Under the pieces are notes generated by a model that did no database searches, was not told the DNA's origin, and worked only from the letters and a program-made list of their open reading frames with translations. Below are positions 7,044 to 15,099 of a stretch of 17,266 nt of DNA, piece by piece. Origin of the DNA: Saprospiraceae bacterium (GTDB taxonomy: Bacteria; Bacteroidota; Bacteroidia; Chitinophagales; Saprospiraceae); contig JABDJE010000031.1 in assembly GCA_013002625.1 (NCBI GenBank), positions 1 through 17,266 of the forward strand. Direction: 5' to 3'. A program made the translations under genes and the position numbers. Numbering within the stretch: the first letter of the stretch is position 1; every line of letters begins with the position of its first letter.

Positions 7044-7649
7044 TTAAAGAATGATATTTTGAGTTGAAAACGTGATTTCTTCCAGGTTGATCATTGCGTT
7101 AAATAAACTCACTTTTTGGTATTCAACTATTTCACGAACAGTGATATCCTTTTTCACAATTTTTTTGTTGTCCAGTAATTCGGCTCTCCGAGTACCCTCT
7201 AATAGTGGTGTGGCAGGTGTTGCCCATTCCCTGCCGTCATAAAAGGCCACATTCGCATAAGAGGAGTCCGTTACACAGCCGTTTTTAATTATTAGGATAT
7301 CATCGGCATCGTCATGCTGCGCGCTTAATTGTTCAAGTTGGCGCCTGTCGGCAAATTTGAAATCATACTCAACCGTATCGTCATATACGCATTGACAATT
7401 TGAAATCTGTCGCATAGTATATGGAATAATTTCAATGTGCCAATCATTCCTGTTATAAAGTAATCTCAATTTATACACTGTATCATTACGTGCTGAAAGT
7501 GCTGCTTTTTCAATAGAGGATTTAATATCTTCTAGCTTAGCAGACGTAGAAAACAAGTGCTTGTAAGTTTTATCTATTCTATGCAGATGATATGGCAACA
7601 GCGGACACCGATTGTGTACAATTCTTATAGATTCAAGCAGAAGGGACAT
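7044..7649 (-). CDS. pabC: Aminotransferase class IV protein, 4-amino-4-deoxychorismate lyase-like
   Basis: A 201-residue cytoplasmic PLP enzyme of the class IV fold. It should remove pyruvate from aminodeoxychorismate to give 4-aminobenzoate, a folate precursor. R24 in HLHRID is the expected cofactor phosphate ligand. K98 in FKFADRRQLEQL aligns with the Schiff-base lysine of E. coli PabC in its LKHLNRLEQ context, and TDSSYANVAFYDG (127-139) matches the TECCAANLFW region, with Asp where the usual Glu sits. ATPLLEGTRRAELL is the usual second-domain motif. It is about 70 residues shorter than E. coli PabC, as is common for this type beside pabB in Bacteroidota. Its start lies 17 bases inside the end of pabB, so the two are translationally coupled. 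The main alternative is another class IV transaminase, but the context argues for PabC. Confidence 0.85.
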   Translation of the reverse strand: MSLLLESIRIVHNRCPLLPYHLHRIDKTYKHLFSTSAKLEDIKSSIEKAALSARNDTVYKLRLLYNRNDWHIEIIPYTMRQISNCQCVYDDTVEYDFKFADRRQLEQLSAQHDDADDILIIKNGCVTDSSYANVAFYDGREWATPATPLLEGTRRAELLDNKKIVKKDITVREIVEYQKVSLFNAMINLEEITFSTQNIIL

Positions 7650-8598
7650 AAATCTTGTGTTGAAGTTCTTGAAACTCGCTCTGGAGCTGGCTCATAAAGG
7701 TTAGACCGCCACCACTTCGATAAAAGTAGTCCTTTCCTTTTTGCTCAATAAACCGAATCATAACAAAAGAGTCCAGGGAGTGGCCATCATAATATCCTGC
7801 AACCCCGGTGTAGTAGCCACGTGGTATTTGTTCTGCAAATTGAATAATATCGATTGTCTTTTTCTTGGGTGCGCCACTTATACTTCCTGCAGGCAATAAC
7901 TTAAAAAGCAAATCTCCCAGCGTGTCATGAAAATTATCTTCAAGATCTCCTACTATTTTGGAGCTGACCTGTAACAGATCCCTTAGCGTGCTTGATATAA
8001 AATCCAAATACCTGAACTTTTCAACGCGTACATTGCGTGCTACCCTATTCAAATCATTGCGAATTAAGTCGACAATAGTATAGTGTTCTGCCTCTTCCTT
8101 CTTGTCATTGAGAATGATCTCTGCTGCATTTGGAATACCAGCATCGATGGTGCCTTTCATCGGGTACGAACTTATCTGATTGTCTTTTATTTTTACAAAG
8201 CTTTCAGGAGAGAAGACAACGAACCTGTCTTTCCACAATAATTTATATTTAGCCACACTAGACCGATATATTTCCATCAGATCTCCCTGAAATTTGACAG
8301 GTGTTCTGAAAGTTAAGTTGGTCAGAAAACTATTTCCGAACTTAATTTCAGCCTGGACAAACTCAAAAGCTTTTTTATAAATATCAAAATCAATAGGATC
8401 AAAGTCGAGGCTTAAAGGATGATCTTTTGAAAAGGGACTGTGATTTGAAAAAGTTGGAAGATCAAAATAAACATCCTCTGGAATGGACGATTCCGGAAAG
8501 ACTTCGATATTGTTCATTTCGAAATCTATTAGAAAAACAAATGGCCTTCTCGATTTGCCGAGTTTGTTAATGCGTGTTCGGGCTTCTGACTGTTGCAC
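7633..8598 (-). CDS. pabB: Aminodeoxychorismate synthase component I (PabB)
   Basis: A cytoplasmic chorismate-binding enzyme that aminates chorismate to aminodeoxychorismate on the way to 4-aminobenzoate and folate. Landmarks are NSFLTNLTFRTPV, FSPESFVKI, YPMKGTID, DLIRNDLNRVA, LPAGSISGAPKKKT, YYTGVAGYYD and the C-terminal SGGGLTF with the Q-x-E-F-Q-E-L-Q-x-K ending. K148 in the MKGT motif is the lysine nucleophile that separates PabB from TrpE, which has Ala there. The open frame extends to a GTG at 8646, but the extra residues are Cys/Tyr-rich and unlike the family. I chose the GTG at 8598 because it places RTRINKLGKSRRPFVFLIDF at the N-terminus, as in Bacteroidota homologues. The next ATG (8517) would remove that conserved strand. 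Size is 321 residues from this start, 337 from 8646. No glutamine amidotransferase (PabA) gene is in the window. Confidence 0.9.
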   Translation of the reverse strand: MQQSEARTRINKLGKSRRPFVFLIDFEMNNIEVFPESSIPEDVYFDLPTFSNHSPFSKDHPLSLDFDPIDFDIYKKAFEFVQAEIKFGNSFLTNLTFRTPVKFQGDLMEIYRSSVAKYKLLWKDRFVVFSPESFVKIKDNQISSYPMKGTIDAGIPNAAEIILNDKKEEAEHYTIVDLIRNDLNRVARNVRVEKFRYLDFISSTLRDLLQVSSKIVGDLEDNFHDTLGDLLFKLLPAGSISGAPKKKTIDIIQFAEQIPRGYYTGVAGYYDGHSLDSFVMIRFIEQKGKDYFYRSGGGLTFMSQLQSEFQELQHKIYVPSA

Positions 8599-8664
8599 AG
8601 TTATGTATATACAAAAATACCGGCAAGAGTTCCCTCTAGCCGGCACTTATTTGGGATGGGATGC

Positions 8665-9702
8665 TTATTTGTCATCCTTTTTGATGATGACTTTCTTTTT
8701 AATTACTTTTTTGCCGTCTTTGTGTTCCTCGTGTATTTCATGGATGATTTCCTCTCCCTCTATTGCTTCTTCCCAGGTGTTCAGATCATAATCTGTGTTT
8801 CTTTCTTTTAAGGTCGCTTCAAAGAATATATTTTCTCCATCGCGCTCACCTTCAACAACTACACTATCTCCAGGCTTGAAAGGCTTAAGAGCTGTGAGTA
8901 AATCATCAATTGATTTTACAGGAACATCATTTATTTTTTGAATGACATCGCCCTTTTGCATTCCAGCAGCTTCTGCGGCAGTTCCTTCCATGACATCGAT
9001 GACGCCCACACCGTTGTCAGCTTTCTCTATAAGAACGCCCAGTTGTGCTTTATTGCTGTTTGATTTATCGCCACTTCTTACAATTACTTCAACTTCACCA
9101 TCTTCTCCATCATTCATCATAATAAAGATATTCTCTTCTTCAAGCATTTTTTCTACATCTTCAGGAACCTCATCACCCTTAAGCATGATTTCAATTCTTT
9201 TCTCATCACCGTCCGTTTTAATAACATTGATGTGTTTGATGTTTTCTGAATCTATAACCTCATCGATGTCGATTTCTTTACCTTCGAACTCTTCATTGAA
9301 CTCCATCTCCATTTCAACATCGATATTATTCTCTTCTAGAAGTTGTTTCATTTCCTCTGGCATTTCTCCCTCACCTTCCCACTCGAAAACCTGTTCGTTG
9401 CCTTCATCATCTTTAGACACAAACTTATAAGCCTTTCGTTCAATCACTTTTGAGCTATCTGATTGTACTCTAATCTTGATTTCAGTGCCATCCTCAGACT
9501 GCCATTTCATTTTCTTTGCGAAGGCATCAGCCTCTGCACCTTCCTTGACAATCTTCTTTTCGACAACCTTGCCGTTTTCGTCTGTGACTTTTTCGATCAC
9601 GACAACTTTTTTGACTTCCTTATTATCTTGAGCCGATAACTGTGAAATGCTAAAGGCACAGAAAAATGCCAAAATGCATGTGGTCATGTAGTTTTTAATC
9701 AT
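8665..9702 (-). CDS. Exported PDZ-domain protein with acidic repeats
   Basis: A 345-residue protein. Residues 1-24 are a signal peptide ending LSA-Q. Residues 30-210 are extremely charged and contain a repeated layout: a strand with a D/E-G turn, a second strand, then a P-E-x-(M/V)-x-x-(L/M)-L-E-E-x-N-I helix. Clear copies are near 90-127 (GEGEMPEEMKQLLEENNI) and 157-192 (GDEVPEDVEKMLEEENI); a weaker one is near 32-65. A PDZ domain spans about 218-300: LGVLIEKADNGVGVIDV, then GTAAEAAGMQKGDVIQKIND. A Lys/Glu-rich tail follows. No HtrA-type serine protease domain or other catalytic motif is visible, so it is probably a binding or scaffold protein of the periplasm. It lies upstream of pabB on the same strand but has no obvious folate link. 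The function is unknown. Confidence 0.85.
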   Translation of the reverse strand: MIKNYMTTCILAFFCAFSISQLSAQDNKEVKKVVVIEKVTDENGKVVEKKIVKEGAEADAFAKKMKWQSEDGTEIKIRVQSDSSKVIERKAYKFVSKDDEGNEQVFEWEGEGEMPEEMKQLLEENNIDVEMEMEFNEEFEGKEIDIDEVIDSENIKHINVIKTDGDEKRIEIMLKGDEVPEDVEKMLEEENIFIMMNDGEDGEVEVIVRSGDKSNSNKAQLGVLIEKADNGVGVIDVMEGTAAEAAGMQKGDVIQKINDVPVKSIDDLLTALKPFKPGDSVVVEGERDGENIFFEATLKERNTDYDLNTWEEAIEGEEIIHEIHEEHKDGKKVIKKKVIIKKDDK

Positions 9703-9782
9703 TTTGTTATATTTTTTGTAAAGATAGAATGCTTTATACGAATTATTTCTTAATAAAACTCTAAAATTTGCGTTTATAGCAT

Positions 9783-10406
9783 ATGAAAAACGAATATTAT
9801 TTTCCAGCTCTTTTCATGGCAATTATTATGCTTGCTTCTTGCAAGCAGGGCATAATGGTTGAAAACAAGGACGAAAACGGCATTTTGATCGAACGATTTG
9901 AGGTGACCAAGGACAGCGTACGTAACGGATTATATACGAGATATTATTCTGATGGATCTATAAATGAAACATCAACATATGTAGATGGGAAACTAAATGG
10001 AGAGCGCAAGTTATTCTATCCAAACGGGCAGGTTGAAATTGTTGAACGCTACGAGATGGATGTGATGAATGGACCTTATCTTGTTTATCATGATAACGGA
10101 AATCTAAAGCAGGTCGTTAATTTTTATGACGGAGTAATGAGTGGCCCACTCAAAGTTTTCTTTTCTGATGGTGTGCTTAAAGAGGAGGTGACAATGAAGG
10201 ACAATAATGAAAATGGTCCTTTCAAAGAATTCCATTCAAATGGGAAGATTCATTGGGAAGGTAATTATCTGAATGGTGATAATGAATTTGGCATGCTCAA
10301 GGAATACAATGAAAATGGTGAATTGATTCGGAAAATGGAATGTGATTCTATGGCCGTTTGTAAAACAATCTGGACCAAGGAAGATGGCGACATTATTAAT
10401 GAATAA
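9783..10406 (+). CDS. MORN-repeat (YwqK-type) lipoprotein
   Basis: A 207-residue protein with a lipoprotein signal: hydrophobic run, then MLAS-C20. The mature part holds about six repeats of ~24 residues (48-186) with the MORN_2 pattern NG-x(4)-Y/F-x-x-(D/N)-G-x-(L/I/V): for example NGLYTRYYSDGSI, NGERKLFYPNGQV, NGPYLVYHDNGNL and NGPFKEFHSNGKI. A half repeat precedes them at 30-40. Proteins of this type are often labelled YwqK-family antitoxins, but no toxin partner is adjacent and the lipobox indicates a membrane-anchored protein facing the periplasm or cell surface. It starts 80 bases from the divergent PDZ gene and ends 51 bases before porQ, so it may be transcribed with porQ. The role is unknown; MORN repeats in general bind partner proteins or lipids. 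Confidence 0.88.
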   Translation: MKNEYYFPALFMAIIMLASCKQGIMVENKDENGILIERFEVTKDSVRNGLYTRYYSDGSINETSTYVDGKLNGERKLFYPNGQVEIVERYEMDVMNGPYLVYHDNGNLKQVVNFYDGVMSGPLKVFFSDGVLKEEVTMKDNNENGPFKEFHSNGKIHWEGNYLNGDNEFGMLKEYNENGELIRKMECDSMAVCKTIWTKEDGDIINE

Positions 10407-10457
10407 TTCATCTATACTTATCTATATCAATTAAGTTTGTGCTTCTAATCAGATTTT

Positions 10458-11510
10458 GTGAGACTTAAATTTTACTGTAGCGTTTTCTGTTTATTGATTT
10501 GCCTTGAAGGTTATTCTCAAATAGGGGGCAGATTTGCTTTCGAATCCTCCAACCTTCCCCCGAATGCGCGGCTCTCAGCCCTTGGAGGAAGTCTTATTAC
10601 AGTCATTGATGATGATGTGGCCTTGGCCCAACTCAACCCCGCCGCCCTTGACAGCGTCATGGATAACCAGTTTTCAATTAACCATAACTTTCATTTTGCC
10701 GGTACACAGAACGGAAACCTTGCTTTTGGTAAATATTTACCAAAATACGGGCTTACAGCACATGTAGCTTTCCAGTACATGGATTATGGCACTTTTGACC
10801 TTACCGACGCCATTGGAAACATTAACGGAGAATTTTCTGCCGGAGAGTATGGCTTTGTCCTGGGAGTAGGCAAGCAACTTAATGAACGAATACGGGGCGG
10901 GATAAACTTCAAGACCTTTATTGCTAACTATGAAAGTTATGGAGCCTTTGCCATGGGCGTGGATCTGGGGCTCCATTATCAAAAACCAGGGTCTCTCACA
11001 ACTTGGGGAATCGTTTTGCGCAACCTGGGCGGAGAGTTAAATCCAATTGTTGATGACAAAAGATGGTTGCCTTTCGATTTACAAATCGGCATGTCAAAAA
11101 GACTTCAGCATCTGCCATTTCGATTCTCAATTATTGCGCATCAAATGCAAAAGTGGTATATCCGATATGATGATCCGGATGTTGACAATCAGACAGATAT
11201 ATTTGGAAATGTCACTTCTAAAAGTGGATTCAGTAAAAGCGTAGATAATCTTTTCCGCCATTTAATTTTCAATGGAGAGTTCCTTATTGGCAAACAAGAG
11301 CAGTTCAGAATACGATTCGGTTACAATCATTTGCGAAAGCAGGAATTAAAAGTGAGTACTTTTCGAAGCCTGGCTGGATTTTCATTTGGACTTGGCTTTA
11401 ATATCAAGAAAATTAAATTTGACTACGGATGGGGATATTACCACATTGCCGGAGCAAATAATCACCTGAGTTTAAGGCTGAATATGGATAGAATCTTTAA
11501 TAAAATCTAA
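10458..11510 (+). CDS. porQ: Type IX secretion system protein PorQ
   Basis: A 350-residue outer-membrane beta-barrel-type protein. The GTG start gives a signal peptide (VRLKFYCSVFCLLICLEGYSQ); no in-frame ATG lies near it upstream. The N-terminal region carries the PorQ pattern ARLSALGGSLITVIDDDVALAQLNP with the acidic DDDVA and the NPA motif, followed by alternating amphipathic strands such as YMDYGTFDLTDAIGNINGEF, SAGEYGFVLGVGKQL and WLPFDLQIGMSKRL, ending in an aromatic strand. PorQ works with PorU, PorV and PorZ in the attachment complex that cleaves type IX signals and anchors cargo on the cell surface in Bacteroidota. It is required for full surface attachment in the studied species. 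Length is normal. No other por gene is in the window, which is common because these genes are scattered. Confidence 0.88.
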   Translation: MRLKFYCSVFCLLICLEGYSQIGGRFAFESSNLPPNARLSALGGSLITVIDDDVALAQLNPAALDSVMDNQFSINHNFHFAGTQNGNLAFGKYLPKYGLTAHVAFQYMDYGTFDLTDAIGNINGEFSAGEYGFVLGVGKQLNERIRGGINFKTFIANYESYGAFAMGVDLGLHYQKPGSLTTWGIVLRNLGGELNPIVDDKRWLPFDLQIGMSKRLQHLPFRFSIIAHQMQKWYIRYDDPDVDNQTDIFGNVTSKSGFSKSVDNLFRHLIFNGEFLIGKQEQFRIRFGYNHLRKQELKVSTFRSLAGFSFGLGFNIKKIKFDYGWGYYHIAGANNHLSLRLNMDRIFNKI

Positions 11511-11512
11511 AA

Positions 11513-11528
11513 AACGAAACGTTTCGTA
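11513..11528. promoter_or_regulatory. Palindrome resembling the BlaI-type operators
   Basis: AACGAAACGTTTCGTA contains a perfect 14-base palindrome (ACGAAAC/GTTTCGT, 11514-11527) directly after the porQ stop codon and 70 bases upstream of the DUF2723 start. It matches the operator-like dyad at 6978-6993 at 13 of 16 positions and that at 7008-7023 at 12 of 16. It could be a third site for the BlaI-family repressor. The central CG and CGAAACG core also look like a LacI-family operator, so the binding protein is uncertain. Confidence 0.5.
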
Positions 11529-11598
11529 GATAAGTGCAAGAGTCTTTATCCTTATTTATTAATTTTACAGAACAATAATCCACACACATTAATATCAA

Positions 11599-14500
11599 AT
11601 GGAAATAAATTCCTTCAAAAAGGCTAAAAATATAGCAAGTTGGACAGTTTTTGCTATTGCAATTGTTGTCTACTTTTTTTCTGTAGAACGTACAGGAAGT
11701 TTATGGGACGTAGGTGAGTTTATACTAGGCGCATACAAGCTTGAAGTCGTGCACCCGCCAGGTGCCCCATTGTTTATGTTGATCGGAAGAATATTTGCCT
11801 GGATCGGCGAAATGGTTTCAAATGATCCTGCAGATATTGCTTTTGCAGTAAATATGCTGAGCGCGACCTGTACCGCTTTTGGTGCTTTTCTGATTGCCAG
11901 AATTGCCATGCTATTGGGTAAGATCTCATTGGTCGGCAGAACAAAAGAAACAACCGGTGCACAGAATTTTACATTAGCGTTTTCAGGAACTGCAGCAGGA
12001 TTGGCCACTGCCTTTGCTTCTTCTATATGGTTTAGTGCAGTAGAAGGTGAGGTGTATGGAATGTCAACCTTCTTTACAATTTTGACATTATGGTCTGCTT
12101 TAAAATGGTATAGCCTTCCGAATGAACCGAAAAATGACAGGTGGTTGATCCTGACAGCATATATCGCCGGACTATCCATAGGGGTTCACCTTTTGTCCAT
12201 ATTGACGTTTCCGGCCATTGGTATATTATACTATCTAAAGAAATACAAAAACCACAATCTAAAGGGATACATTTTAAGTTTTATTGGGGGCGCATTGGTG
12301 GTGATGTTCATTATGAAGGTTATCATCGTTGGTATTCCAACACTTTGGCAAAATCTTGAGCTTCCGCTGGTCAATACATTTGGATTACCTTTCCATTCGG
12401 GATTGGTTGCGGCATTACTTGTAGTTGGGGCGCTTGTATTTTTCCTTTTGAAATGGACACATAAGAATAGAAAGCAGACAGCACAGCTTCTTGTAATGGG
12501 GGCATTGATGGCTTCGATAGGTTTCTCAACAATAGGTGTTATTGTTATTAGAGCAAATGCAGATACTCCTGTTAATATGAATGTACCAAGCGATGCCATG
12601 CGCTTGTTACCTTATTTAAATCGTGAGCAGTACGGGGAGCGCGCATTGATTTACGGACCACATTTCGATGCACAGCCCAAGGACCTTGAAAGAAAAGAAA
12701 GATATGGTCGTGTTGGTGATAAATATGAAGTGGTAGATGAACGCCTGGAATATGTTTTTGACAATAAGGATAAAATGTTGTTCCCAAGGATTGGTCATAC
12801 AGAAGGTGCTCGACCTGCCTTACACAGGCAATGGCACGAAGCCATAATGGGAGAAAAACATCGTGGACGACCGGGCTTTGGCTATAATCTTAAGTTCATG
12901 TTTAAGTATCAAATGGGCTGGATGTACTGGCGGTACTTTATGTGGAACTTTGCTGGTAAGCAAAATGCCAAGCAAGGATTTATGCCATGGGATGTCAGCA
13001 GCGGACATTGGGCATCAGGTATAAAATTCATCGATGAAGCACGCTTACATAACATGGATGAATTAACAGATACAATGAAAGCGCACAAGGGGAATAATTC
13101 TTATTACTTCTTACCGTTAATATTTGGACTGATAGGAATGTTCTTCCATTTCAAAAATAGTCCCAAGGAATTCACCGCGCTGTTCACGTTGTTCTTGATT
13201 ACGGGGCTGGGCTTGATTATTTATTCTAATCAGCCACCTAATGAACCTAGAGAACGTGACTATGTTTTGGTTGGATCATTCTTCACATTCTGTATATGGA
13301 TTGGTCTGGCAGTTCCACAAATCGTAGAGTGGCTGAAAACAAAAGTTAATTTAAAGCATCCAATAACCGCATTGATAGCTGGTATTCTTGTTTTGACTGC
13401 ACCTACAATTATGGCTGTTGAAAACTATGACGACATGTCTCGTATGGGTCATTATGCTTCACGGGATTATGCTGCCAATTTTCTCAACTCCTTAGATGAA
13501 AACGCCATCATTTTCACATACGGGGATAATGACACATATCCGCTATGGTATGCGCAGGAAGTAGAAAATATAAGAAGAGATGTTCGGGTTGTGAATCTCA
13601 GCTTGATTGCGGTTGACTGGTATATTGAAAAACTGCGTCGTAAGGTTAATGATTCGCCAGCCTTGAAATTAACGGTGCCTACGGAAGCATATAGAGGAAA
13701 TAATCGCAATCAGGTGTTCTTTTTCAATCCAGCCAACCAGGAAAACCTGTCCACACCAATGGACATCAATACTGAACTGGCATTTATCGGAAGTCCTCAG
13801 AATAACATTAAAGGACAATCCTACATGAGGACACGTAATTTATATATTCCAATAAATCAGAGAAAGCTGATTCAGGAAGGACTGATGTCTGTGGCCGATA
13901 CGGCAAACATGGTCTCAGCAATCAATATCAATTTGCCAAAGACAAATTACATTACCAAGGATCAATTGGCTGTTTTGGACGTGGTAGCGTCCAATATACA
14001 TGACAGACCAATTTACTTTGCAGTGACATGTAAGAATGACAAGCTGTTGGGCATGAACGATTTCATGCAAATGGAAGGGCTTGGACTACGGATCATTCCC
14101 GTTAGAAGCAACAGTATTCGCGGACTGTCAATTTATGGCTCGGGGCGTGTAGCAACAGACAAAGTTTATGACAATGTTATGAACCGGTGGGCTTGGGGTA
14201 ACTTCGATAACCACGAGACCTTCATAGATGGAAGTTATGCAGCTGAAATTCAGGCTATGAAAATTGTTATGATGCGTACTTCTGAACGATTGTTGGAATT
14301 GGGAGAGGAAGAGAAAGCCGGGGCATTGGCACAACAATACTTTGATGCATTTCCTCATTTTAATTTCCCTTATGACGAAAGCATCGTTCCATTTATAGAA
14401 GTGTTAATGACAACCGGTAAAACTGAAGAAGCAAAAAAACACCTGAGGATTTTGGGAGAGGAGACAAGGCAAAAACTTGCATTTTATGACTCACTAAGTG

Positions 14501-14655
14501 AAGATGATTTTGCGAGCTTCCGTCAGGATTATGGGTTTGCCGTACGTGCAGTAACTGAAATACTATCGCTTTCAAAGCGTATGAACGATAATGAATTAAT
14601 TAAGAAATTTGAAGAAGAGCTGGGAGGATATGATATTTCAAAAATTAAAAATTAA
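11599..14655 (+). CDS. DUF2723 large membrane protein, protein O-mannosyltransferase-like
   Basis: A 1018-residue inner-membrane protein of the DUF2723 family, typical in length for Bacteroidota. The N-terminal half has about ten or more hydrophobic segments. The first loop after membrane segment 1 carries LWDVGEF (D37, E40) and VVHPPGAPL (H52 to L58), the D-x-x-E plus HPPG arrangement of GT-C-type glycosyltransferases; the human relative TMEM260 is a protein O-mannosyltransferase. From about residue 570 another set of membrane helices leads into a soluble C-terminal region with YGDNDTYPLWYAQEVENIRRD near 639-659 and helical, TPR-like units towards the end. A role in glycosylating exported proteins with a lipid-linked sugar is suggested by homology, not shown. 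It overlaps rpiB by one base (TAATG). An operator-like palindrome lies 70 bases upstream. Confidence 0.9.
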   Translation: MEINSFKKAKNIASWTVFAIAIVVYFFSVERTGSLWDVGEFILGAYKLEVVHPPGAPLFMLIGRIFAWIGEMVSNDPADIAFAVNMLSATCTAFGAFLIARIAMLLGKISLVGRTKETTGAQNFTLAFSGTAAGLATAFASSIWFSAVEGEVYGMSTFFTILTLWSALKWYSLPNEPKNDRWLILTAYIAGLSIGVHLLSILTFPAIGILYYLKKYKNHNLKGYILSFIGGALVVMFIMKVIIVGIPTLWQNLELPLVNTFGLPFHSGLVAALLVVGALVFFLLKWTHKNRKQTAQLLVMGALMASIGFSTIGVIVIRANADTPVNMNVPSDAMRLLPYLNREQYGERALIYGPHFDAQPKDLERKERYGRVGDKYEVVDERLEYVFDNKDKMLFPRIGHTEGARPALHRQWHEAIMGEKHRGRPGFGYNLKFMFKYQMGWMYWRYFMWNFAGKQNAKQGFMPWDVSSGHWASGIKFIDEARLHNMDELTDTMKAHKGNNSYYFLPLIFGLIGMFFHFKNSPKEFTALFTLFLITGLGLIIYSNQPPNEPRERDYVLVGSFFTFCIWIGLAVPQIVEWLKTKVNLKHPITALIAGILVLTAPTIMAVENYDDMSRMGHYASRDYAANFLNSLDENAIIFTYGDNDTYPLWYAQEVENIRRDVRVVNLSLIAVDWYIEKLRRKVNDSPALKLTVPTEAYRGNNRNQVFFFNPANQENLSTPMDINTELAFIGSPQNNIKGQSYMRTRNLYIPINQRKLIQEGLMSVADTANMVSAININLPKTNYITKDQLAVLDVVASNIHDRPIYFAVTCKNDKLLGMNDFMQMEGLGLRIIPVRSNSIRGLSIYGSGRVATDKVYDNVMNRWAWGNFDNHETFIDGSYAAEIQAMKIVMMRTSERLLELGEEEKAGALAQQYFDAFPHFNFPYDESIVPFIEVLMTTGKTEEAKKHLRILGEETRQKLAFYDSLSEDDFASFRQDYGFAVRAVTEILSLSKRMNDNELIKKFEEELGGYDISKIKN

Positions 14656-15086
14656 TGAAAATTTGTATTGGATCGGACCATGCTGGGTTTGATTATAAAT
14701 CATATTTGACAGATAAACTGGAGGCCATGGGGCACACCGTTATCGATAAAGGAACAGACAATCCCGACTCTGTTGATTACCCTGATTTTGCGCACCCTGT
14801 TGCAGAAGAGGTGGCCAATAATCGAGGCGTCAGGTTTGGTGTATTAATATGTGGCAGTGCCAATGGTGTTGCCATGACAGCTAACAAACACCAAAAGATC
14901 AGAGCCGCTATTTGCTGGTCAGAAGAAATTGCTACCTTGGCACGTCAGCATAACAATGCAAATATCATTTGCATTCCCGCACGTTTTGTAGGTAAACCCA
15001 AAGCAGCCAAAATGCTTTCTACTTTTTTAGAGACCAAGTTTGAAGGAGGTCGACATAAAAGACGTGTAGGAAAGATTTCTTGTTAA
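14655..15086 (+). CDS. rpiB: Ribose 5-phosphate isomerase B
   Basis: A 143-residue cytoplasmic enzyme of the RpiB/LacAB family that interconverts ribose 5-phosphate and ribulose 5-phosphate in the pentose phosphate pathway. The family start IGSDHAGF is intact, and the predicted catalytic pair C66 (in LICGSANGVAM) and H99 (in ARQHNNANIICIPARF) matches the numbering of the E. coli enzyme. The expected phosphate-binding arginines fall in the C-terminal RHKRRV stretch. The start codon overlaps the DUF2723 stop in a TAATG arrangement, so translation is coupled. Pairing a sugar-phosphate isomerase with a glycosyltransferase-like gene may reflect only operon packing. Confidence 0.95.
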   Translation: MKICIGSDHAGFDYKSYLTDKLEAMGHTVIDKGTDNPDSVDYPDFAHPVAEEVANNRGVRFGVLICGSANGVAMTANKHQKIRAAICWSEEIATLARQHNNANIICIPARFVGKPKAAKMLSTFLETKFEGGRHKRRVGKISC

Positions 15087-15099
15087 CGAAAAGACTAAA

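Noticed and set aside
8942..9430. Plus-strand 162-residue open frame rich in Ser and Ile
   Set aside because: It is the reverse shadow of the acidic region of the PDZ gene; GAA/GAT-rich codons read backwards as Ser/Phe/Ile codons. The minus frame has a signal peptide and a PDZ domain.
9762..9770. Bacteroidota -7 promoter element TAAAATTTG before the MORN gene
   Set aside because: The spacing is one base too long for TAnnTTTG and no convincing -33 element is visible, so it is not listed as a promoter.
9783..10406. YwqK-type toxin-antitoxin module
   Set aside because: The MORN_2 repeats would attract that label, but there is a lipobox and no adjacent toxin-like gene; both neighbours (PDZ protein and PorQ) are envelope proteins.
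11670..12179. Minus-strand 169-residue open frame
   Set aside because: It lies wholly inside the DUF2723 gene, whose plus-strand frame has clear family motifs across the same bases.
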